Program-made: the position numbers and the translations under genes | Shown here: positions 16,990-25,718 of the stretch, one piece after another | Layout of the letters: the number at the start of each line of letters is the position of its first letter | Numbering within the stretch: position 1 is the stretch's first letter | Assembly (NCBI GenBank): GCA_964466315.1 | Contig: CAYXNS010000017.1 | Location: 1 to 45,298 of the forward strand | Source: SMWC01 sp964466315 | Lineage (GTDB): Bacteria > Pseudomonadota > Gammaproteobacteria > Steroidobacterales > Rariloculaceae | Length of the DNA stretch: 45,298 nt | Reading direction: 5' to 3' | The notes under the pieces: model-generated | The model's input: the letters and a program-made list of their open reading frames with translations, nothing else | Told to the model about the DNA's origin: nothing | Database searches by the model: none

Positions 16990-18459
16990 CTATTCCGCCG
17001 TTCGGTAGTTCGGGGGCTCTTTGATGGTCGTCACGTCGTGGACGTGGCTCTCCTTACGCCCCGCGCCCGTGATTCGAACGAATGTCGGCTTGGTGCGAAG
17101 TTCGTTGATGTCGTGGCTGCCCGTATAGCCCATCGCAGCCTGTACGCCACCGATCAACTGCTGGACGATAGCCATCAGGCTGCCTTTGTACGGCACACGA
17201 CCCTCTATTCCTTCGGGAACCAGTTTCTCGAGCTCTTCGCTCGCGTCCTGGAAATAACGGTCTGACGACCCGTTCCGCTGCGACATCGCGCCAATCGACC
17301 CCATCCCGCGATACGACTTGTAGGAGCGGCCCTGGTAGAGCTCGACCTCACCCGGAGACTCCTCGGTACCGGCAAATAGACTGCCGATCATCGTGCAGTG
17401 GGCACCGGCCACGATTGCCTTGGCGATATCCCCTGAGTACCGGATCCCGCCGTCGGAGATCACGGGCACATCCGTCCCCGCGAGCGCTTCGGCGACCTCG
17501 GCGACGGCTGAGATCTGCGGAACGCCGACGCCGGCGACGACGCGCGTCGTACATATCGAGCCCGGGCCGATGCCGACCTTCACGCCGTCGGCACCAGCCT
17601 CGACGAGCACCTTGGCCGCGTCGGCCGTCACAATGTTGCCCGCGATGAGTTGCGCGTCCGGGTGTTCGCGTTTGATCTGCTGGATGCGCTGCAGCACGCT
17701 CTTCGTATGGCCGTGGGCCGTGTCGACGACGAGCACGTCCGCGCCGGCGCCGAGCAGAGCGGCCACGCGTTCGGGTGTGTCCACGCTCGTACCAACCGCC
17801 GCCCCCACGCGTAACGCGCCGAGGTCGTCTTTCGACGCGCGTGGATAGTCGGTCGCTTTCTGGAAGTCCTTCGCGGTAATCATGCCGCAAAGCTGGAAGT
17901 CGTCGTCGACGACGAGGACCTTCTCGATGCGATGCTTGTGGAGCAGTGCGAGCACTTCCTCCTTGCCGGCGCCTTCGCGTACCGTCACGAGCCGCTCCTT
18001 GGGCGTCATGACGGACGAGACGGGCGCCTCCAACTGAGTCTCGAAACGCAGATCTCTGTGCGTCACGATGCCGACGAGCTCGGAACCTTCGACGACCGGC
18101 ACGCCGGAGATGTTATTAGCCTGGGTCAATGCGTTGACTTCACGGATCGTCGCGGTCGGTGCCACGGTAATCGGGTCGCTGATCACGCCGCTCTCGAACT
18201 TCTTCACCCGCTGAACCTGGCGCGCCTGCTCGTCAGGCGACATGCTCTTGTGGATGATGCCGATACCACCCTCCTGAGCCAGCGCGATGGCGAGACGAGC
18301 CTCCGTCACCGAATCCATGGCGGCCGACACGATCGGGATGTTGAGCTTCAGGGACCGCGTGAGCCGCGTTACGAGATCGACTTCCCGAGGAAGAATATCG
18401 GAGTAGGCGGGCCGCAGCATGACGTCGTCGAAGGTCAGCGCTTCATGAGTGATTCGCAT
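16990..18459 (-). CDS. guaB: IMP dehydrogenase
   Basis: GuaB oxidises IMP to XMP with NAD+, the committed step to guanine nucleotides. The frame is open up to 18756, but the ATG at 18457-18459 has GGAG 6 nt upstream and gives 489 residues starting MRITHEALTFDDVMLRPAYS, the conserved bacterial start. A TIM-barrel is interrupted near residues 95-205 by two CBS domains (ITVAPTATIREVNALTQ and MTPKERLVTVREGAGKEEV). The catalytic loop GPGSICTTR holds the nucleophilic Cys, and the flap has GRSYKSYRGMGS. It is the first gene of guaB-guaA-tadA and divergent from xseA, 82 bases away. In E. coli this operon is controlled by PurR and growth rate; I cannot locate an operator. Confidence 0.96.
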   Translation of the reverse strand: MRITHEALTFDDVMLRPAYSDILPREVDLVTRLTRSLKLNIPIVSAAMDSVTEARLAIALAQEGGIGIIHKSMSPDEQARQVQRVKKFESGVISDPITVAPTATIREVNALTQANNISGVPVVEGSELVGIVTHRDLRFETQLEAPVSSVMTPKERLVTVREGAGKEEVLALLHKHRIEKVLVVDDDFQLCGMITAKDFQKATDYPRASKDDLGALRVGAAVGTSVDTPERVAALLGAGADVLVVDTAHGHTKSVLQRIQQIKREHPDAQLIAGNIVTADAAKVLVEAGADGVKVGIGPGSICTTRVVAGVGVPQISAVAEVAEALAGTDVPVISDGGIRYSGDIAKAIVAGAHCTMIGSLFAGTEESPGEVELYQGRSYKSYRGMGSIGAMSQRNGSSDRYFQDASEELEKLVPEGIEGRVPYKGSLMAIVQQLIGGVQAAMGYTGSHDINELRTKPTFVRITGAGRKESHVHDVTTIKEPPNYRTAE

Positions 18460-18541
18460 GGTGAGCTCCGGTGCGTCGCGTGCGTATAAACGGACTATTT
18501 TACGCGCCCGCCGTTGATTATGCATCACGTATACTGAAGCG

Positions 18542-19918
18542 ATGGAAAATATCGAACTGCCCCTGGCCGAGGAGCGCGACGTCTTCACGGTATCCTCACT
18601 CAACCGCGAGGCTCGGCGCCTCATCGAGAGCAACTTCGGGGTGATCTGGGTCGAGGGGGAGATCTCCAATCTCGCGCGACCGTCCTCGGGGCATATGTAC
18701 TGGAGCCTCAAGGACGATAACGCGCAGGTCCGCTGCGCGATGTTCCGCCAGGCCAATCGCTTGTTGTCCTTCTCACCAGGAAACGGGCAGCAGGTCCTGG
18801 CGCGCGCCCGTGTCAGCCTCTACGAGACCCGCGGCGAGTTCCAACTCATTCTCGATTACCTCGAGGAAGCCGGTGAAGGCCTTCTGCGGCGTCGCTTCGA
18901 GGAACTCAAGCGCAAGCTCGCAGCCGAGGGCCTATTCGATGACGACCGCAAGAAGCCGCTGCCGCCGCTGCCCCGGCGTATCGGGGTGGTCACCTCCCCG
19001 ACGGGCGCCGCTGTGAGGGATATCCTCACGGTTCTCCGCCGGCGCTTCTCGACCGTGCCCGTAATGATCTTTCCGACGGCCGTTCAAGGCGAGCGGGCAG
19101 CCGAGGAGATCGCCCAGACGCTCGAGCTCGCGGATCGGCGCCGCGACTGCGACCTCCTGATCCTCGCCCGCGGCGGCGGCTCGCTCGAGGATCTATGGTC
19201 GTTCAACGAGGAGGTCGTCGCGCGCGCGCTCGACGCGCTCGAGACTCCCGTGATTTCAGGCGTCGGTCACGAGGTGGACTTCACGATCGCCGATTTCGTC
19301 GCCGACGCGCGTGCGCCGACGCCTTCGGGAGCTGCCGAACTCGCGGTTCCCGAGCAGTCCGAGTGGCTCAATACGCTGCACGGCTACCGCCAGAGGCTAT
19401 CGCGAGCCATAGCGCATCGACTCGCCGGGATGAAGGGAATGCTGGACGGCGTCGCCCATCGGCTGACTCACAGCCACCCCGGCATCCAGCTGCGAGAATC
19501 GACGCAACGTCTCGACGACCTGGATATCCGGCTCAAGCTGTCCTGGGAGCGCTTACACGCACAACGACGCTCCAAACTCGCAGAGCTCGTGGCGGTGTTG
19601 CGCGGCGTGGCGCCGCGTCACCAGCTCGCGAGATTGGAGGAGCGTTGTCGCTGGGCGGCTCGAGGCCTCAGCACAGGAATGGTCAACCGGGTCAGTCGTT
19701 TCAACGCGCGACTCGAACTCGCGGCTCGCGCGCTTCAGGCTGTAAGCCCGCTCGCTACGCTCGATCGAGGTTATGCCATCGTTTCGAACACGGTCGACAG
19801 CCGCATCGTAACGGACGCCGCAAACATTGCACCCGGCACGAGTATCGACGTCCGGTTGTCACGCGGCGAACTTAGCGCCACGGTCGACGAAGCCCGACCC
19901 GATGACGACCAGCCCTGA
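18542..19918 (+). CDS. xseA: Exodeoxyribonuclease VII large subunit
   Basis: XseA is the catalytic subunit of exonuclease VII, which degrades single-stranded DNA from both ends and works with the small XseB subunits (not in this window). At 458 residues it matches the E. coli length. The N-terminal OB domain has NFGVIWVEGEISNLARPSSG and YWSLKDDNAQVRCAMF. The nuclease domain has RIGVVTSPTGAAVRDIL, RGGGSLEDLWSFNEE and GVGHEVDFTIADFVADARA, followed by a long helical region that binds XseB. The ribosome-binding site before 18542 is weak. It converges with metX with only a 3-base gap. Confidence 0.95.
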   Translation: MENIELPLAEERDVFTVSSLNREARRLIESNFGVIWVEGEISNLARPSSGHMYWSLKDDNAQVRCAMFRQANRLLSFSPGNGQQVLARARVSLYETRGEFQLILDYLEEAGEGLLRRRFEELKRKLAAEGLFDDDRKKPLPPLPRRIGVVTSPTGAAVRDILTVLRRRFSTVPVMIFPTAVQGERAAEEIAQTLELADRRRDCDLLILARGGGSLEDLWSFNEEVVARALDALETPVISGVGHEVDFTIADFVADARAPTPSGAAELAVPEQSEWLNTLHGYRQRLSRAIAHRLAGMKGMLDGVAHRLTHSHPGIQLRESTQRLDDLDIRLKLSWERLHAQRRSKLAELVAVLRGVAPRHQLARLEERCRWAARGLSTGMVNRVSRFNARLELAARALQAVSPLATLDRGYAIVSNTVDSRIVTDAANIAPGTSIDVRLSRGELSATVDEARPDDDQP

Positions 19919-19921
19919 GAG

Positions 19922-21013
19922 CTAACGAAAAAACCTGGCGATGGTCGGCCTGAACCGATCCATATCGACGAGAAAAGAATCGTGTCCCTGGATCGACTCC
20001 AATTCGACGTATTCGAGTTCGCGGCCGGGGACGGTGAGCTGCTCCGCGAGTTCCAGTTGCTGATGAGGCGGGAACAGGAAGTCCGTCTTGACTCCCACGA
20101 TCATGACGCGTTGGGCTTCGATCCTGGCCAGACCCGCTTCGATGGTGGCGCCGTGATCGGCGACATCGAATAAGTCACTCGCACGGGACAGGTACAAGTA
20201 GCAGTTCGGGTCGAACTGCCCGACGAATTTGTTCGCGTGGTGCTCGAGATACGCCTCAATCTCGAAATCGGCGCAGAACGCGTCGCCGGGATCGCACTCT
20301 TCGGCAGTTCGCTCACGGCCGAAACGGGTACGCCATTCCTCAGCGGAGCGATAGGTGATCATGCCGAGCTTCCGCGCCAACCGCATACCGACGATCGGCA
20401 TCGTGTCGGCGTCATAGTTTCCCTCCTGCCAATTCGAGTCGCGGCGAATCATTTCTCGCTGCAATGACCGCAGTGCCGTCGCGAAGGCCAAAGAGCGCGG
20501 CCCCGAGGAAATCACAACCAAACCGTCGGAGAGTCCAGGGAAGAGGACCTCGAATGCGAGCGCACTCATTCCTCCCATTGACGGACCGAGAACGGCGTTC
20601 AATCGCTCGATGCCCAGATGTCGGACAACCTCCCGGCCGCCCCGCGCCACGTCTTCGAGCGAGAGAACCGGAAATGTCAGCCGATACGGCTGCCCGGTCT
20701 CAGGGTCGATCGACGGCGCACCGGAGGAGCCGAAACAACTGCCCAGCGAATTGACACAGATCACGAAGAATCGACGCGTGTCGATCGACCGGCCCGGGCC
20801 GATCATCTCCTCCCACCAACCCGGCGACGGATCTGCCGGAGAAGAGGCCGCATGGGCAGAAGGCGAGAGCCCGGTAAAAATCAGTACGGCGTTGTCGCGG
20901 TCTTCGTTGAGTTCACCCCAGGTCTCATAAGCTAGCGTCGGACGCAGGAGGCTGCCGCCCCGATGCATCGAAAATTTACCTTCCAGCGTCACGAGTTGGC
21001 GGGCGTTGCTCAC
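19922..21013 (-). CDS. metX: MetX-type serine/homoserine O-acyltransferase
   Basis: A 363-residue alpha/beta-hydrolase acyltransferase of the MetX family. The catalytic triad is visible: Ser145 in GPSMGG, Asp311 in GVKTDFLFPP and His344 in GHDSF. Classic MetX acylates homoserine for methionine synthesis. The substrate-pocket stretch here reads GLSPSAHAASS followed by DPSPGWWEEMIGPG, close to what I recall from Xanthomonas-type enzymes shown to be serine O-succinyltransferases, which feed cysteine synthesis. The annotation homoserine acetyltransferase would therefore be unsafe. No SAM riboswitch is evident upstream. It is a single gene, downstream of the der terminator on the same strand, and converges with xseA. 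Confidence 0.85.
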   Translation of the reverse strand: MSNARQLVTLEGKFSMHRGGSLLRPTLAYETWGELNEDRDNAVLIFTGLSPSAHAASSPADPSPGWWEEMIGPGRSIDTRRFFVICVNSLGSCFGSSGAPSIDPETGQPYRLTFPVLSLEDVARGGREVVRHLGIERLNAVLGPSMGGMSALAFEVLFPGLSDGLVVISSGPRSLAFATALRSLQREMIRRDSNWQEGNYDADTMPIVGMRLARKLGMITYRSAEEWRTRFGRERTAEECDPGDAFCADFEIEAYLEHHANKFVGQFDPNCYLYLSRASDLFDVADHGATIEAGLARIEAQRVMIVGVKTDFLFPPHQQLELAEQLTVPGRELEYVELESIQGHDSFLVDMDRFRPTIARFFR

Positions 21014-21114
21014 GAATTAAGCCTTTGACCAGGTCCAGCGCAGTGTAAACCGATCCAGGGCACAGCTAGTAATTTCTCGTCATTAGAATAGACCCGAAAA
21101 AAACCGTGCCTAAG

Positions 21115-21139
21115 AAGGGGCCGTAACAACGGGCCCCTT
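21115..21139 (-). terminator. Rho-independent-type terminator after der
   Basis: An 8-bp perfect stem (AAGGGGCC at 21115-21122 with GGCCCCTT at 21132-21139) encloses a 9-base loop. It lies 5 bases beyond the der stop, where the der-side transcript must end before metX. On the plus strand it is followed by five T; on the minus strand the T tract is broken (TTCTT), so termination may be only partial. Confidence 0.65.
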
Positions 21140-21144
21140 TTTCC

Positions 21145-22536
21145 TTAGTGACGGCGCGCGTGACGCATCAAGCGCTGGCGTCGCTTGACCTGTCTGCGAG
21201 TTAGGGTATTTCGTTTTCCCGCGTACGGATTGTCGCCGCTCTTGAACTCAAGCCGGAGAGTGGCACCCTCGAGCTTCAACGCCCGTCGAAAAACGTTGGT
21301 CAGGTAGCGACGATAGTGAGCCGGCAAACGCCCCGCCCGATTACCATGAATGACGATAATGGGCGGATGCCGCCCACCCTGATGCGCGTATCTGAGCCGG
21401 GTGCGGCGGCCGGCCACGAGTGGTGGCGGATGAGCGATCATCGCTCGCTCGAGAATTTCGTTGAGTCGCGGTGTCGGAAATTCCCGGCCAGCGGCGGCGT
21501 AAGCGTCCAGCGCAGCGCCGATTACGTCATCGATTCCGCTGCCGTGTAACGCGGACAGGTGCGTGATGCGCGCGAATCCGACGAACTCGAGCCTGCGATC
21601 GATCTGCGCGTCGATCTGCCGTCGCTGTGCATGGTCGAGGTTATCCCATTTGTTGACTCCGATCGTGATGGCGCGCCCCCGGTCGACGACCAGGCCGATC
21701 AGGTGCAGGTCCTGATCGGTGATCCCCTCTCTTGCATCCACGAGCAGGATCACGACGCCCGCGTCGTCGATTGCACGAAGACTCTGGACGACACTGAACT
21801 TTTCGATAGATTCATTGACGCGGGCGCGGCGTCGGATGCCCGCCGTATCGACGAGCACAAAGCTCTTCTCGTCACGTTCGCAGGGAACGAACACACTATC
21901 GCGCGTTGTCCCCGGTTCCGCCGACGTAACGAGGCGAGCAGAGCCGAGTAAGCAGTTTATCAGCGTCGATTTGCCGACATTGGGCCGACCGACGACCGCG
22001 ACGTGAGGGCCACCTTGCGACGCGTCAGTTTCACTATCGTCGTTGTCCGTGAACGGCACGAGCACACGCGCCATGAGCTCTCCAATCCGGCGGCCGTGCA
22101 ACGCGGCGATGCTGACAGGCGCTCCCAGGCCCAGGCTGTGAAACTCGGCCTCGGCGATCTCCGGACTCAGTCCTTCGGACTTGTTGACGGCAATGGTGAC
22201 TGGCTTGTTGGCGGTGCGAAGTTGCTCCGCGACTCGCTCGTCCGCCGCAGTCAATCCATGTTTGTAGTCGACCACGAAGACGACGGCATCAGCTTCTTCG
22301 AGTGCGATCTCCGTCTGCTCTGCGGCCAACGCGCCGATCTCGTCGGCATCGCCACCCAGGCCACCCGTATCCACGACGAGAAATATATGGCCGTCGCGCT
22401 TTCCAAAGCCATAGCGCCGGTCGCGCGTCAACCCCGGGAAGTCCGCGACGAGCGCGTCCCGCGAGCCGGTCAGTTGATTGAAGAGGGTAGATTTGCCGAC
22501 GTTGGGCCGGCCTACCAGTGCGATTGCAGGCAGCAT
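21145..22536 (-). CDS. der: Double-domain GTPase Der (EngA), ribosome assembly
   Basis: Der binds the 50S subunit and is needed for its maturation. The 463-residue protein has two tandem GTPase domains. Domain 1 (from residue 6) has GRPNVGKST, DFPGLTRDRRYG, DTGGL and NKSE; domain 2 (from about 180) has GRPNVGKST, AEPGTTRDSVF, DTAGI and NKWD. A C-terminal KH-like domain follows, with basic sequence to the end (RRQVKRRQRLMRHARRH). The guanine-specificity motif of domain 1 has Glu where NKxD is usual. It is the last gene of the long run trmJ-to-der, 18 bases after bamB, and is followed by a hairpin. Confidence 0.95.
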   Translation of the reverse strand: MLPAIALVGRPNVGKSTLFNQLTGSRDALVADFPGLTRDRRYGFGKRDGHIFLVVDTGGLGGDADEIGALAAEQTEIALEEADAVVFVVDYKHGLTAADERVAEQLRTANKPVTIAVNKSEGLSPEIAEAEFHSLGLGAPVSIAALHGRRIGELMARVLVPFTDNDDSETDASQGGPHVAVVGRPNVGKSTLINCLLGSARLVTSAEPGTTRDSVFVPCERDEKSFVLVDTAGIRRRARVNESIEKFSVVQSLRAIDDAGVVILLVDAREGITDQDLHLIGLVVDRGRAITIGVNKWDNLDHAQRRQIDAQIDRRLEFVGFARITHLSALHGSGIDDVIGAALDAYAAAGREFPTPRLNEILERAMIAHPPPLVAGRRTRLRYAHQGGRHPPIIVIHGNRAGRLPAHYRRYLTNVFRRALKLEGATLRLEFKSGDNPYAGKRNTLTRRQVKRRQRLMRHARRH

Positions 22537-22554
22537 GATGTCATCAACCCGGGA

Positions 22555-23721
22555 TCAGCCCGCTTCGTCGACGACGATGACGTACGCCGCCAGGGTACCG
22601 TCCTCAGACTGAGTAAAAAGAGTCTCTCCAACCACAAGTGGCGGCGCGGCAATACGTTGCGATGACGCGCGCTCCCGCGCCAGAAAGCTGCCATCGTCGG
22701 GACTCAGCCAATGCACGTACCCTTCCAGGTCGCCCACGACGACGGTCCGGCCGAACCGGCTCGGTGCCGTAAGATCACGGAGCCGCAGCGCACCCTGATT
22801 CCAGCGCGGCGTACCTCCCGTGCGGTCCAACGCGACGACCTCGCTGAGGTCGTTGGTGACATACACGTTATTAAAGTCGGCTCCGAGGCCCGAATGGCTC
22901 GACAGCTCCTGCTGCCAGAGCACGAGACCGGTCTCGAGAGCAATCCCGACAGCCCGACCCAGCCCGACGGCATAGACGTCGTTGCCGATGACCTGCAGAC
23001 CTGCACTTATATCGACGAGGCGCTCGAGTTCGGTGCGGCCGGTCGGGACGGCAATGGCCACCTCCCATAGCGGATCACCGCTGGTGACATCGTAGGCGCC
23101 GAGACGACCGTTGTCGAAGCCGGTGACGACAACCGTCCCGGCAATATTAGGGGCCGTATTGCCGCGCGTCGTCAAAGCGGGAACGGTCTGTACAACGGAC
23201 CATAGCAGCCGCCCATCCGCGGCAGAGAAGCCTCTGAGCCGGCCATCCACGCTGCGGACGACGACGACATCGCTGCCGATCGCCGGGGGCGCCAGGATCT
23301 CGCTCCCCAGGGGCTGACGCCAGAGCTCATCGCCCGTATCGGCGTCCAGCGCGAGCAGATCGCCATCGGTCGTTCCGAATACGATCAGGCCATCGTCGTA
23401 TCCGGGCCCCGCAGCCAACGGCAGCTCCGTGTCCACGGACCAGATGCGATCGCCTTCGCGCGCGTCATAAGCCGCGGCATTTCCATCATAGGTTCCGGCA
23501 TAGACGCGGGCGCCGTCGGTCGCTGGCGCGAGCCCGAGGCGCAGCCGTTCCGAGTCACCACCGACCCGGGCACTCCAGACCCGTCGCACCTCGAGCGTAG
23601 GCTCGAACTCGACGAGTTCGGCCGGCGACTCGATCGGGTCTTCGTCGCCCCCACCGAACATCGCGCAGCCGGTACTGCCGAGACCGAGCACTAGAACAAC
23701 GGTGAGTAGCCAGGTTCTCAC
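22555..23721 (-). CDS. bamB: Outer membrane assembly lipoprotein BamB
   Basis: BamB is the beta-propeller lipoprotein of the BAM complex that folds outer-membrane proteins; it binds BamA. The 388-residue protein has a signal peptide and lipobox, with Cys19 in GLGSTGCAMFGG. Eight PQQ-like blades follow, each with an A-x-D/W-x pattern such as VYAGTYDGNAAAYDAREGDR, VFGTTDGDLLALDADTGDEL and VVTGFDNGRLGAYDVTSGDP, and later VYVTNDLSEVVALDRTGGTP. Its ATG overlaps the yfgM stop (ATGA), and the order yfgM-bamB-der matches E. coli, which supports the assignment over a PQQ dehydrogenase. Confidence 0.94.
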   Translation of the reverse strand: MRTWLLTVVLVLGLGSTGCAMFGGGDEDPIESPAELVEFEPTLEVRRVWSARVGGDSERLRLGLAPATDGARVYAGTYDGNAAAYDAREGDRIWSVDTELPLAAGPGYDDGLIVFGTTDGDLLALDADTGDELWRQPLGSEILAPPAIGSDVVVVRSVDGRLRGFSAADGRLLWSVVQTVPALTTRGNTAPNIAGTVVVTGFDNGRLGAYDVTSGDPLWEVAIAVPTGRTELERLVDISAGLQVIGNDVYAVGLGRAVGIALETGLVLWQQELSSHSGLGADFNNVYVTNDLSEVVALDRTGGTPRWNQGALRLRDLTAPSRFGRTVVVGDLEGYVHWLSPDDGSFLARERASSQRIAAPPLVVGETLFTQSEDGTLAAYVIVVDEAG

Positions 23722-24398
23722 GCGCCATCGTCCTCCGCTGGGGCCTCCGCTTCGACCAGCGGTGCGGTGGGCGGCGCCAGATCGTCGAGCTTCATCTGTA
23801 TGAGGCCGCGATCGACGAGATCCGACTGATCGCTGTTCAATGCCTGTAGATACGCAGTTTGAGCGCTCTCTCTGTCGCCTTGCGCGTGATAGATATCGCC
23901 GCGTATCTCACTAAAACGCGCAGAAAAGTTGCCGGGCGCGACGCCGTCGAGCAACGCCAGTGCCTCGCCGTGCCGCTCTGCGGATACGAGCAGGCGAGCG
24001 AGCCGTGTTCGCGCGACCAACGCCAGATACTCGTCCGCGGTATTTTCGAGCGTGAACCGCAGTGCCTCGATCGCCTGCCGGGTACTCTGGTTCTGCAGAT
24101 ACAGGATGACCGTCAGAAGGCCCGCCTGATCGGTGTAAGGACTGGAGGGGTACTCTGTGCGCAGTTGCTCGAGCAGGGCCAGCGCCTCGGCATCAGCATC
24201 GTCGGCGATCGAGAGCCGCATCTCCTGGAACAGCGCGGCCGCCGACTCGGCCTGGCCCTGTCGGTAGTCATCGTATTGAACCTTACCGTACAGCAATCCG
24301 GCACCAAGCACGACGCCGCCGACGAGATACCAGCCATACTCCCGCCACCATTCGCGGATCTGGTCCAGTTGCTCTTGTTCTGAGAGTAGTTCGTCCAC
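23718..24398 (-). CDS. yfgM: YfgM ancillary SecYEG translocon subunit (TPR-like)
   Basis: YfgM is an inner-membrane protein that, with PpiD, links the SecYEG translocon to periplasmic chaperones. The 226-residue protein has the typical N-terminal pattern: a cytoplasmic helix (LSEQEQLDQIREWWREYGWY), one membrane helix (LVGGVVLGAGLLYGKVQY) and a periplasmic TPR-like region (EQLRTEYPSSPYTDQAG, ARTRLARLLVSAERHGEAL, GDIYHAQGDRESAQTAYLQAL). The acidic C-terminus is short. It overlaps bamB by 4 bases and lies 40 bases after hisS, as in E. coli. It belongs to the tetratricopeptide_2 / DUF2133 group. Confidence 0.92.
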   Translation of the reverse strand: MDELLSEQEQLDQIREWWREYGWYLVGGVVLGAGLLYGKVQYDDYRQGQAESAAALFQEMRLSIADDADAEALALLEQLRTEYPSSPYTDQAGLLTVILYLQNQSTRQAIEALRFTLENTADEYLALVARTRLARLLVSAERHGEALALLDGVAPGNFSARFSEIRGDIYHAQGDRESAQTAYLQALNSDQSDLVDRGLIQMKLDDLAPPTAPLVEAEAPAEDDGA

Positions 24399-24438
24399 AG
24401 AAGCCTCCCGGCTCTAATCCTTTCGTACTATTTTATGC

Positions 24439-25713
24439 TCAACTCGCGCTATCGCGGAGTAACCGGGCGATAAGCTCGTTCAGTTCCAGAGACTCCTGCG
24501 GGTCTTGCTCCCGCAGTGCCTTAACGCTGATCCGGTCCGCCTCAAGTTCGTCGTCGCCGAGAATCAGCGCCAGCCGGGCCCCACTGCGATCGGCTCTCTT
24601 GAGCTGCGCCTTCATTCCACCGGCTACACAATCGAAGTTCAACCGTAACCCGGACACCTCGTTCCGGAGCCGCTCCGCCATCGCAAAACCCTCTCGCCGC
24701 GCTCGGTCACCCGCCATGATGAAGTAGGCATCGGGCGGCTCGCCCGAGCTCTCCAGACCCTCTGCGATCATGAGTTCCACGACCCGTTCCAGCCCTAACG
24801 CCCAGCCGACCGCCGGTGTATCACAACCGCCCAATTGGGCGACGAGACCGTCATAGCGCCCGCCCGAGCAGATCGCGCTCTGCGCGCCGAGCCGATCCGT
24901 GACCCATTCGAAAACCGTTCGCGCATAGTAATCCAGGCCCCTGACGAGACGCGGATTGAGTACGTAGTTTTGCCCGACATCATCTAGAAGATGCCGGACC
25001 CGCTCGAAATGGTCGCGGGACTCCGGATCCAGATACTCACTGAGTTCGGGCGCCGCCGCGATGAGATCCTCGAGGGCCGGGTTCTTGCTGTCCAGAATCC
25101 GGAGCGGATTGGTCTCCAGCCGGCGCAGGCTATCAGCGTCCAACCGATCTCGAGACCCGCTGAAGTGCGCTACTAGCGCCTCGCGGTAACGGTTTCTTCC
25201 CTCGGCCGCCCCGAGTGAGTTGAGTTCCAGCGTCGGGCTCTCGAGTCCGAGCCGCTGCCACAATCGCGCCGACATGACGATGAGCTCCGCATCGATCTCC
25301 GGGCCCGCGAATCCCACCGCTTCGAGACTGAGTTGATGAAACTGCCGGTAACGCACCTTCTGCGGTTTCTCGTGGCGAAACATCGGCCCGCTGCACCAGA
25401 GTTTCTGCTGCTGATTGTGAAACAAGCCGTGACTCAAGCCCGCTCGAACTATCCCGGCCGTGGCCTCAGGACGCAACGTGAGGCTGTCGCCGTTGCGATC
25501 GTCGAACGTGTACATCTCCTTCTCGACGATATCCGTTTCCTCACCGATGGAACGCCGATAGAGCTCGGTCTTCTCCACCACCGGAATACGAATCCGTCGA
25601 TAACCGTAGGCATCGAAGATCTCCTGGGCGGCCTTTTCGACTGCATCCCAGCCGGGATTCTGCTCCGGCAGGATGTCGTTCATTCCGCGGATTGGTTGGA
25701 TCAGATCAGCCAC
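24439..25713 (-). CDS. hisS: Histidyl-tRNA synthetase
   Basis: HisS charges tRNA-His with histidine using ATP. At 424 residues it has E. coli length. Class II motifs are visible: motif 1 around RRIRIPVVEKTELYRRSIGE, then TLRPEATAGIVRAGL (ATP and His binding), motif 2 in FRHEKPQKVRYRQFHQLSLEAVG, the histidine-binding loops RGLDYYARTVFEW and CSGGRYDGLVAQLGG, and motif 3 in PAVGWALGLERVVELM. A C-terminal anticodon-binding domain ends the chain. It begins 5 bases after the rodZ stop; in E. coli ispG sits between these genes but is absent here. Confidence 0.96.
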   Translation of the reverse strand: MADLIQPIRGMNDILPEQNPGWDAVEKAAQEIFDAYGYRRIRIPVVEKTELYRRSIGEETDIVEKEMYTFDDRNGDSLTLRPEATAGIVRAGLSHGLFHNQQQKLWCSGPMFRHEKPQKVRYRQFHQLSLEAVGFAGPEIDAELIVMSARLWQRLGLESPTLELNSLGAAEGRNRYREALVAHFSGSRDRLDADSLRRLETNPLRILDSKNPALEDLIAAAPELSEYLDPESRDHFERVRHLLDDVGQNYVLNPRLVRGLDYYARTVFEWVTDRLGAQSAICSGGRYDGLVAQLGGCDTPAVGWALGLERVVELMIAEGLESSGEPPDAYFIMAGDRARREGFAMAERLRNEVSGLRLNFDCVAGGMKAQLKRADRSGARLALILGDDELEADRISVKALREQDPQESLELNELIARLLRDSAS

Positions 25714-25718
25714 GGCGC

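Noticed and set aside
18460..18541. PurR-type operator in the guaB/xseA spacer
   Set aside because: The spacer is GC-rich with AT patches, but no 16-base PUR-box-like palindrome is evident.
21014..21114. Possible SAM riboswitch upstream of metX
   Set aside because: The leader is only about 100 bases to the der terminator, and I see no SAM-I/SAM-II core pattern or expression-platform hairpin.
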